5,285 nt of DNA, from the NCBI GenBank assembly GCA_016462055.1, contig JAEMTX010000136.1, positions 1 through 5,285 on the forward strand, read 5' to 3'. Positions 1-4,521 of the stretch are shown here, piece by piece. The stretch is from Acidimicrobiia bacterium. Its GTDB lineage: Bacteria > Actinomycetota > Acidimicrobiia > Acidimicrobiales > Acidimicrobilacustridaceae. The notes under the pieces were generated by a model. That model was not told the origin of the DNA. It saw only the letters and a program-made list of their open reading frames with translations, and ran no database searches. The position numbers and the translations under genes are program-made. Position 1 is the first letter of the stretch; every line of letters begins with the position of its first letter.

Positions 1-594
1 CACTAGATCAATAAGTGCACTTGTTGATGTCGCGAGAAATGAGAGATCGCAGATTGAGGTACCTGCGGGGATGGAAATTTGCTCGGAGAATTGCGTGAGG
101 CCAGGGAGAGCTCCACTTGTCGATCCGGTGATCGTGCCGTTTGGGTTGCCATTGGCATCGTGAAAGGTGAAGCGCCACATGAGGTCGCCTTTGGCCCAGT
201 AGGAGAACTCGTAGGTGCCTGGTGACAGCTGAATGTCGCCCTGAGACATAGTCGCATTGAGTTCGAGAATTGCGAGTTGCGCATTTGTGACGATCTGAGG
301 CGACAGCTCATTGCCAGCAAGCACCGGTGGTGTCTCGCCCATCTCTTGATAGGTGACGACACCTGCTGAGGGTCGCAGGCGCACTACTAGATCAAGGGTT
401 GACTCTTTCTGGATGTTGTAATCGGAAAGGGTGCGGCCGTCTTCGAGCTGCTTGCCGGCGAAAATCAGTCGTTGCTGATCGGGTGGTATTCCCTCTTTGT
501 CTTGGATTTTCTGCTTGACGTTTTCGATCGTGTCCGATGGCTCAACGTCGAGCACGATGGTTTTCCCAGTGAGGGTTTTGATGAAGATCTGCAT
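1..594 (-). CDS. Ubiquitin fused to a carbohydrate-binding-like beta-sandwich domain (C-terminus beyond window)
   Basis: The frame is open from ATG at 594 to the window edge, so 198 residues are visible and the stop lies outside. Residues 1-74 begin MQIFIKTLTGKTIVLDVEPS and follow human ubiquitin (recalled, not searched) with six changes: V5I, T14V, E16D, A28Q, H68D, L71V. Lysines 6, 11, 27, 29, 33, 48 and 63 and the L8/I44/V70 patch are present, as is the RLR of the tail. Gly75-Gly76, needed for activation, conjugation and deubiquitinase cleavage, are replaced by PSAG. Residues 79-198 resemble the later strands of a secreted CBM/galactose-binding-like sandwich: LSPGTYEFSYWAKGD (about 143-157), ISIPAG (173-178) and a closing LIDLV (194-198). 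There is no signal peptide, so the product should be cytosolic although its second domain is of an exported kind. An AAAGGA ribosome site lies at 610-605, and the start is two bases past the methyltransferase stop. Function unknown; the ubiquitin call is very secure, the beta-sandwich call moderate. Confidence 0.93.
   Translation of the reverse strand, partial: MQIFIKTLTGKTIVLDVEPSDTIENVKQKIQDKEGIPPDQQRLIFAGKQLEDGRTLSDYNIQKESTLDLVVRLRPSAGVVTYQEMGETPPVLAGNELSPQIVTNAQLAILELNATMSQGDIQLSPGTYEFSYWAKGDLMWRFTFHDANGNPNGTITGSTSGALPGLTQFSEQISIPAGTSICDLSFLATSTSALIDLV
2..395 (-). repeat. In-frame 10-bp direct repeat at the end of ubiquitin and the end of the visible beta-sandwich
   Basis: ACTAGATCAA (plus strand) occurs at 2-11 and at 386-395, exactly 384 bases apart. 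On the coding strand both copies read TTGATCTAGT in the same codon phase, giving LDLV at the ubiquitin end and IDLV at the domain end. The spacing equals 128 codons, so recombination between the copies would keep the frame. It may be chance or a trace of how the fusion formed. Confidence 0.45.
373..594 (-). other. Ubiquitin domain (residues 1-74) lacking the Gly-Gly tail
   Basis: This is the ubiquitin-coding segment of the fusion. The span EGIPPDQQRLIFAGKQLEDG is identical to eukaryotic ubiquitin, far beyond what prokaryotic beta-grasp proteins (ThiS, MoaD, Pup, SAMP, BilA-type) show. The segment is uninterrupted, without introns or frameshift. It uses AAA for five of seven lysines (AAG at K27 and K48), whereas the thiolase gene in this window uses AAG for 18 of 19. 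The neighbouring methyltransferase is mixed (3 AAA, 4 AAG), so this is weak evidence of foreign origin. The next codons, 372-361, encode Pro-Ser-Ala-Gly in place of Gly-Gly. Confidence 0.96.
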
Positions 595-596
595 CG

Positions 597-1592
597 TTAC
601 GGGTTCCTTTGCACGACGGCAGTGACGTGACGGGCTGTTTCGAGTCCGGGGAGTGTTTCTGCGGTCCCGTCGGCGGCTGTGTGAAATGGATGGGGTGCGG
701 GAGTTGGTTCAATAAAGGTCGCGAAACCATTGTGTTCGAGATCGTCGAGCAACTCGCGCAAGGGATTAGAGCCATCGGTAAACGACAGTTCCGCGCACAG
801 AGCGATGAAGGTTCCGCTGGGGGCAAGAAGCTCGGTGCCCTCGAGGATGAATCGACGGGGAAGTTCAAATCCGGTCTCACCGCCTTGGGAGTAAATGCGT
901 CCAACGGCGCGGTGCGCGGGAACCCACGGGGAATTGATACAAACAAAGTCAAAAGTTCCCGGTCGAAGCCCAGCGGCAACATCGTTGGTCACAACGTGCA
1001 TTCGCGACTTTGCGGAATCGGGAAGAAGTTCTCGACTGAGTTGTGCAGTCTGCGTTGCTCGTTGGTTGATGTCCGTGGCGACGACTGTCTCGTATCGCGA
1101 GGTGAAGAACGCGGCGACAAGGCCGGTACCAGTCCCAAGGTCGATGGCGCGCTTTCCATAGAGTCCGTATTTCCACGCTTGGTCGCGCAACAGCCATGTG
1201 TCGGTTCCTGCGTAGACACTGTCGACCGGAACGTCATCGGCCGAATCGAGGAACGGCAGAATCGCCATTGCTTTGCCATCGGAAAGCACTTCGAAGGAAA
1301 GCGAGAATCGACGTTCCTCGGTGATCGTGGCAAGGCCAGTTTCAAGAAGTGCCACAAGCGACTGTGGCCCCCCAAGGAAACGTGCGGCCATAGCGACGTC
1401 GGTGTACTTGCCTAGTGCGAGTTCGGCGAGGGCTGCATTCTTTTCATCGTCAATCTGCAGTCGACCGAATCGGTTTATGAAGCCAGCATGTGCGAGATGT
1501 TGCCCAAGTTCCTGAAGCGCGTGACGAGCACTGGGCGAATTGAGAGCGGTCTCTGGCGCCCATTTCGTACGCAAAGTGCTGTCAGAGATCAC
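597..1592 (-). CDS. Class I SAM-dependent methyltransferase (HemK/MTS-like fold)
   Basis: This 331-residue protein has an N-terminal helical, winged-helix-like region (about 1-115) and a Rossmann methyltransferase domain (about 120-331). Visible motifs are motif I AIDLGTGTGLVAA at 149-161 for SAM binding, an acidic strand-2 end VVATDIN (D174), and motif IV INSPWVP at 219-225, a variant of the [N/D]PP[Y/F/W] signature of enzymes that methylate a planar amide or ring nitrogen (glutamine, adenine or guanine N). A C-terminal glycine-rich loop with IYSQGGETGFELPRRF resembles two-domain actinobacterial MTS proteins. The substrate cannot be told from sequence. The start is GTG at 1592-1590, overlapping the upstream stop as GTGA. 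No purine-rich ribosome site precedes it, so translation probably depends on coupling to the upstream frame. The reading frame stays open further upstream without a clear start. The TAA stop at 599-597 is two bases from the ubiquitin ATG. Co-expression with the ubiquitin fusion is likely; whether ubiquitin is its substrate is speculation. Confidence 0.88.
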   Translation of the reverse strand: MISDSTLRTKWAPETALNSPSARHALQELGQHLAHAGFINRFGRLQIDDEKNAALAELALGKYTDVAMAARFLGGPQSLVALLETGLATITEERRFSLSFEVLSDGKAMAILPFLDSADDVPVDSVYAGTDTWLLRDQAWKYGLYGKRAIDLGTGTGLVAAFFTSRYETVVATDINQRATQTAQLSRELLPDSAKSRMHVVTNDVAAGLRPGTFDFVCINSPWVPAHRAVGRIYSQGGETGFELPRRFILEGTELLAPSGTFIALCAELSFTDGSNPLRELLDDLEHNGFATFIEPTPAPHPFHTAADGTAETLPGLETARHVTAVVQRNP

Positions 1593-1894
1593 GGCGGCGG
1601 AGGCGGAGCGAATGTCCAGTTCGGTGCAGTGGTCCCGGGTGCACCATCTTCGAAGGAGGGGTTCAGAATGAGGTTTGATGGGGGTTGCGCAATTCCGCCA
1701 AAATTTGTTTCGTTGTATGGGTCCGACGGATCGTGCCAGTATCCGGTGAAGCCCGCAGCGTCCCCGAGGCAGTCATCGGTGGTGCCAGTGACAGTGGCAT
1801 TAGCGAGCCTGCCGGGAGCGAGGACCAACGCTCCCACGATGCCTGCGCTGAGGCCTAATGCCTTGCGGCGGCTGATGGCGGAGGAGGATTCCAT
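1589..1894 (-). CDS. Tat-exported protein carrying only the N-terminal piece of a beta-sandwich domain (probably truncated)
   Basis: This frame encodes 101 residues. A twin-arginine signal is clear: S8-R9-R10-K-A-L, then a hydrophobic stretch (about 13-26) and a likely signal-peptidase site after ANA (31-33). The mature part has GFTGYWHDP (48-56) and then NLILNPSFEDG (74-84), the usual opening strand of secreted CBM-type domains, followed by NWTF and five prolines before TGA at 1591-1589. Such domains normally continue for over 100 more residues, so the mature protein of about 68 residues probably cannot fold as that domain. The sequence that would complete it seems to lie downstream of the ubiquitin (positions 372-1). 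The start ATG at 1894 has no ribosome site but sits where a leaderless transcript from a TAGATT box would begin. It may be a remnant of a split gene or a short secreted peptide that mainly serves to couple translation of the methyltransferase. Confidence 0.8.
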   Translation of the reverse strand: MESSSAISRRKALGLSAGIVGALVLAPGRLANATVTGTTDDCLGDAAGFTGYWHDPSDPYNETNFGGIAQPPSNLILNPSFEDGAPGTTAPNWTFAPPPPP

Positions 1895-1931
1895 AGAGAA
1901 AATCTAGCAGTCGAAATACGGCGTTCTATGG
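1891..1931. repeat. 7-bp inverted repeat around the divergent promoter region
   Basis: CCATAGA at 1891-1897 and its exact reverse complement TCTATGG at 1925-1931 face each other across 27 bases. The left arm covers the start codon of the Tat-signal gene and the pair brackets its candidate -10 box. A 7-bp match at this spacing can arise by chance; it may be a regulator site for the divergent operons. Confidence 0.3.
1901..1906 (-). promoter_or_regulatory. Candidate -10 box for a leaderless transcript of the ubiquitin operon
   Basis: TAGATT (1906 down to 1901) fits the actinobacterial TANNNT -10 pattern and ends six bases before the ATG at 1894, the spacing expected when transcription starts on the A of the start codon. 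No Shine-Dalgarno sequence precedes this ATG, which agrees with leaderless translation. No convincing -35 element is seen at 17-18 bases. Position and pattern only; unproven. Confidence 0.4.
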
Positions 1932-2000
1932 TCAGTGATGGTGAAGGTCTCAGGCTGCCGTACGATTCCCGAGTCCATACAACGGCGCACCGGCGCCGTG

Positions 2001-2009
2001 AAGGGGGAG
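2001..2009 (+). promoter_or_regulatory. Ribosome binding site deciding the start of the Zn-ribbon gene
   Basis: AAGGGGGAG is the only strong Shine-Dalgarno sequence near the 5' end of the Zn-ribbon frame. It favours GTG at 2012 over the upstream ATG at 1928, whose extra 28 residues look unlike the family, or the ATG at 2030. The gap to GTG is short (2 bases from the last G, about 4 from the G-run), so ATG 2030 is not fully excluded. Confidence 0.55.
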
Positions 2010-2011
2010 CA

Positions 2012-2404
2012 GTGGCTCAGCAAATTCCAATGGTCGATTACCTGGTGCTCGGAGACTCTCCGCACCTAGTCGCCAACGAGTGCACCGACTGTGGTGCAAA
2101 GTTTTTTGATCGACGCAATGCGTGTGCATCTTGTGGCGGAACGTCATTCAAGAAGACTGACATCGCCACTGACGGCGAGATTCGTTCGTTCACGATCGTC
2201 ACAGCGTTCATGCCGGGCGCCGACAACTACGTGCCGGTGGTTGTTGACCTTGGCGGCACCAGCGTGCGCGGCCAGCTCATCAACGCACCTGCCGAAGCGG
2301 CAAATATTGCGCTCGGACAGAAAGTTCGACTTACGACCTATTCAATCGGCGCCGACACTGCAGGCACCGAGGCCATCAACTACGGCTTCGAGCCGGTGAA
2401 CTGA
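2012..2404 (+). CDS. Zn-ribbon/OB-fold protein (DUF35 family), thiolase partner
   Basis: From GTG 2012 the product has 130 residues. The N-terminal zinc ribbon is shown by C-x2-C (C24, C27) and C-x2-C (C38, C41) in ECTDCGAKFFDRRNACASCG. An OB-fold follows, with IRSFTIV, a VVVDLGGTSVRGQL strand pair and KVRLTTY. This architecture defines the DUF35 family, members of which bind next to thiolases, HMG-CoA synthases or SCP2-type aldolases and help form the acyl-CoA site; known examples include BbsA with BbsB, and ChsH2 with Ltp2. The thiolase gene starts 11 bases downstream, so the two probably form one complex in the cytosol. The substrate is not evident: steroid side chain, aromatic acid or branched acyl-CoA are all possible. 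All four cysteines are intact. Confidence 0.9.
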   Translation: MAQQIPMVDYLVLGDSPHLVANECTDCGAKFFDRRNACASCGGTSFKKTDIATDGEIRSFTIVTAFMPGADNYVPVVVDLGGTSVRGQLINAPAEAANIALGQKVRLTTYSIGADTAGTEAINYGFEPVN

Positions 2405-2415
2405 GGGGACTGACA

Positions 2416-3627
2416 ATGGCAAACGATGACATTTGGATTCTCGGCATCAACATGACCAAGTTCGGAAAGCATCCGGACAAGGACGTGGTCGATCTTGCTT
2501 CCGAGGCCGCGCTCGCTGCGTTGGCCGACGGTGGCGTCACCATCAAAGAGATGGGCGTTCTCGCCGCTGGCAACCTCATGGGTGCTGCGGCAGGTATCGG
2601 TCAGCAACTGCAGAAGCAGATTGGTCAGACCGGCATTCCCGTTTTCAACGTTGCGAATGCGTGTGCAACGGGTGCAACCGCACTCCGCACCGTGATCATG
2701 GCGATCAAGGCCGGCGAATGCGATATGGGTCTTGCCGTTGGCGTCGAAAAGCTCTCAGGCGCCGGCATGCTCGGTGCCGGTTTCGGCGTTGCTGCTTCCG
2801 ACGAATGGACACCTTCTGGCCGTTACGGCGCGGTGTCTGGATTCGAAGGCAAGCTCGGCACCGACATGATGCCCGGCGTGTTCGCGCAGGTCGGCATGGA
2901 ATACCTGCATCAGCATCCCTACGACGGCGCTGACTTTGAACTCTTTGCCGGCATTTCGGCGAAGAATCACTTCAACTCCACCATGAATCCGCTTGCGGCT
3001 ATTCAGAAGGACATGTCGGTAGAGCAGATCATGGCCGAGCCAATGATCGCTTATCCGAACACTCGTGCAATGTGCTCCGCCAACAGTGATGGTGCTGCGG
3101 CTGCGGTCGTTGTATCTGGTGCGAAGTTGCGCACATTGTCGAAGGAACAGCAGAAGCGTGCTGTGAAGGTTTCGGCGTCGGTGCTCACGAGCGATCCGTA
3201 CCAAGAGGCCTGTCAGATCCTTCCCGATGTCAACACGCTCACCCGTGTTGCTGCCAAGCAGGCCTACGAACTTGCTGGTGTTGGCCCGGACGATCTCGAC
3301 CTTGTGGAACTTCACGACTGTTTCGCAACCGCCGAACTTGTTCATTACGACAACCTCATGCTGTGTAGCGAAGGCAATGCGGTTGACTTCTTCCTGTCAG
3401 GTGCAACCACGCGTGACGGCAAGACCCCAGTGAACGTTTCGGGCGGTCTTGAATCGAAGGGTCATCCCATCGCAGCAACTGGCATCGCCAACATCTGGGA
3501 GATCTGTTACCACCTTCGTGGTGAAGCAGGTCCTCGTCAGATCGAAGGCGCCAAGGTTGGCCTGGCCCACGTCATTGGCCTTGGTTCGGCCTGTGGTGTG
3601 CACATCCTCGAGAAGTCCGGACTCTGA
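2416..3627 (+). CDS. SCP2-type thiolase / lipid-transfer-like acyl-CoA acyltransferase
   Basis: This 403-residue cytosolic enzyme of the thiolase superfamily has the usual length for the SCP2/Ltp-like non-condensing branch. The nucleophile candidate is C83 in NVANACATGATAL. Further catalytic-site motifs are VELHDCF with H300 and C302, SKGHPIAATG with H350, and a glycine-rich end GLGSACGVH with C393. HDCF and GHP together are characteristic of SCP2-type thiolases and the related retro-aldolases. C83 and H350 are intact, so thiolytic activity is plausible, while the DUF35 neighbour also allows an aldolase role; sequence alone does not decide. The start ATG 2416 has a good ribosome site AGGGGA at 2404-2409, partly within the stop of the upstream gene. 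Lysine codons are almost all AAG (18 of 19), suggesting good expression. Confidence 0.92.
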   Translation: MANDDIWILGINMTKFGKHPDKDVVDLASEAALAALADGGVTIKEMGVLAAGNLMGAAAGIGQQLQKQIGQTGIPVFNVANACATGATALRTVIMAIKAGECDMGLAVGVEKLSGAGMLGAGFGVAASDEWTPSGRYGAVSGFEGKLGTDMMPGVFAQVGMEYLHQHPYDGADFELFAGISAKNHFNSTMNPLAAIQKDMSVEQIMAEPMIAYPNTRAMCSANSDGAAAAVVVSGAKLRTLSKEQQKRAVKVSASVLTSDPYQEACQILPDVNTLTRVAAKQAYELAGVGPDDLDLVELHDCFATAELVHYDNLMLCSEGNAVDFFLSGATTRDGKTPVNVSGGLESKGHPIAATGIANIWEICYHLRGEAGPRQIEGAKVGLAHVIGLGSACGVHILEKSGL

Positions 3628-3646
3628 GACCCAGCATCAGTGGGTC
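3628..3646. promoter_or_regulatory. Perfect inverted repeat GACCCA-N7-TGGGTC before the TetR gene
   Basis: The arms at 3628-3633 and 3641-3646 match perfectly with a 7-base spacer. The repeat fills most of the 23-base gap between the thiolase stop and the TetR start. It may be a TetR operator of about 19 bp for autoregulation, or an RNA hairpin that lowers readthrough or hides the regulator's ribosome site. It lacks a U-run, so it is not a typical intrinsic terminator. I saw no second copy in the 1895-2011 promoter region. Confidence 0.45.
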
Positions 3647-3650
3647 AATC

Positions 3651-4244
3651 ATGAGTTCTCGCCTTCCTGCGTCTGAACGTCGCCAGCAGTTGCTCGATAC
3701 AGCGCTGGCGACGTTTGCGCGTCTGGGTTACCGCGACGCGTCGATGAACGACATTGCGGATTCTGCCGGCGTCACAAAGCCGGTGCTCTATCAACACTTC
3801 ACATCGAAACGCGAATTGTTTCTCGAATTGCTGGCCGATGTTGCCGTTCGACTTCGTTCCGCCGTTCGTGACGCAGCGGCATCATCGGCGACCGACGGAC
3901 CACGAGCTCAGGTCGAAGCGGGCTTCGCTGCTTGGTTCAATTGGGTCGATAGCAATCGCGATGGTTTCACCGTGTTGTTCGATAGCGAAGTTCGTCGCGA
4001 CCCCGAATTCGCTGAACAAGCAGCCAAAGTGCAACGGGAAATGGCTGACACCGTGGCCGAGTTCATCGTGGCCGAGGGGCTCGGACCCGAACGGCGCCGG
4101 TTGTTGGCCTACGGAATCGTCGGACTCGGTGAAAGCACTTGTCGACGCTGGCTCGAGAAGGAAATCGATCTCGATGCTGACGAACTCGCCGTACAGGTGG
4201 CAGGCCTTGCTTGGGCGGGTCTCCGCGGCCTTTCGCCAGCCTGA
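3651..4244 (+). CDS. TetR-family transcriptional regulator
   Basis: The product has 197 residues, the normal family size. The N-terminal DNA-binding domain (about 8-55) shows RRQQLLDTALATFARLGYRD, then the helix-turn-helix with MNDIADSAGVTKPVLYQHF and the K-R-E-L-F-L segment that starts helix 4. The rest is an all-helical ligand and dimer domain with FAAWFNWVDSNRDGFTVLFD (about 91-110), resembling actinobacterial TetR regulators of lipid metabolism. Starting at ATG 3651, it has no clear ribosome site; the preceding 23 bases hold an inverted repeat. Its place behind the thiolase suggests control of the acyl-CoA cluster with an acyl-CoA or acid as ligand, which is inference. Only four bases separate its stop from the stop of the convergent membrane-protein gene. 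Confidence 0.92.
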   Translation: MSSRLPASERRQQLLDTALATFARLGYRDASMNDIADSAGVTKPVLYQHFTSKRELFLELLADVAVRLRSAVRDAAASSATDGPRAQVEAGFAAWFNWVDSNRDGFTVLFDSEVRRDPEFAEQAAKVQREMADTVAEFIVAEGLGPERRRLLAYGIVGLGESTCRRWLEKEIDLDADELAVQVAGLAWAGLRGLSPA

Positions 4245-4248
4245 ACCG

Positions 4249-4521
4249 TTACCGGCCGTTTTCGCGGTCGTCGCGTTCAGCGGCTTTCACTGCGTAGCCA
4301 GCAACGATTGCGGGGGCGAGTAGTGCGGAGCCAATCGCCATGAGCGCGACAATTATTGTGACGAGGTTGCCGGTAAAAATAGTGAAGAAACCAATGAAGA
4401 ACAGAACGATGGCAATGGCAAACAGTAAGTAGCCGATGCGTTGTGCCAGTGACGCTGCTCGAGCGATCTTGGCTCGACGGGCGCGTACGGGGTCGTTTGA
4501 GTAATCGGGTGAAGCGGTCAC
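4249..4521 (-). CDS. Small two-helix membrane protein of unknown function
   Basis: The frame encodes 90 residues from GTG at 4521. The N-terminus is polar and basic (VRARRAKIARAASLAQR, about 12-28). Two hydrophobic helices follow, about 29-50 (YLLFAIAIVLFFIGFF) and 54-76 (VTIIVALMAIGSALLAPAIV), then a charged tail ending AAERDDRENGR. The basic N-terminus suggests that both ends face the cytoplasm. I recognise no family. The GTG overlaps the glycosyltransferase stop as GTGA, so the two are translationally coupled, which supports this being a real gene and hints at a role beside the glycosyltransferase at the membrane. Confidence 0.75.
   Translation of the reverse strand: MTASPDYSNDPVRARRAKIARAASLAQRIGYLLFAIAIVLFFIGFFTIFTGNLVTIIVALMAIGSALLAPAIVAGYAVKAAERDDRENGR

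Noticed and set aside
3..362. Minus-strand open frame of 119 codons
   Set aside because: It is out of frame with the ubiquitin fusion, which runs uninterrupted through the same bases with recognisable domain motifs; its product is Ser/Arg-rich and unlike any family.
1..594. A BilABCD-type bacterial ubiquitination operon
   Set aside because: No E1, E2 or JAB-type peptidase is visible, the ubiquitin lacks a usable Gly-Gly tail, and the protein is eukaryotic ubiquitin-like, not a BilA-like double beta-grasp protein.
609..1415. Long plus-strand open frame (268 codons) opposite the methyltransferase
   Set aside because: It is antisense to a protein with clear SAM-binding motifs, its product resembles no family, and it has no convincing ribosome site.
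373..1591. Intein or self-splicing intron separating the two sandwich halves
   Set aside because: No intein motifs, homing endonuclease, reverse transcriptase or intron-like RNA structure was seen; the block codes for a methyltransferase and ubiquitin, and the first half ends in a true stop codon.
370..1610. Target-site duplication at the edges of the putative insertion
   Set aside because: Only an imperfect CGCCTNCG match is present at both junctions; it is in different codon phases and sits in a repetitive proline-codon run, so it is not reliable evidence of transposition. No transposase is present.
1928..2011. ATG 1928 as the start of the Zn-ribbon protein
   Set aside because: The extra 28 residues are unlike the family and a strong Shine-Dalgarno sequence at 2001-2009 points to a start at 2012.
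4240..4275. Bidirectional terminator between the convergent TetR and membrane-protein genes
   Set aside because: Only four bases separate the two stops, and no stable stem with a T-run could be drawn.
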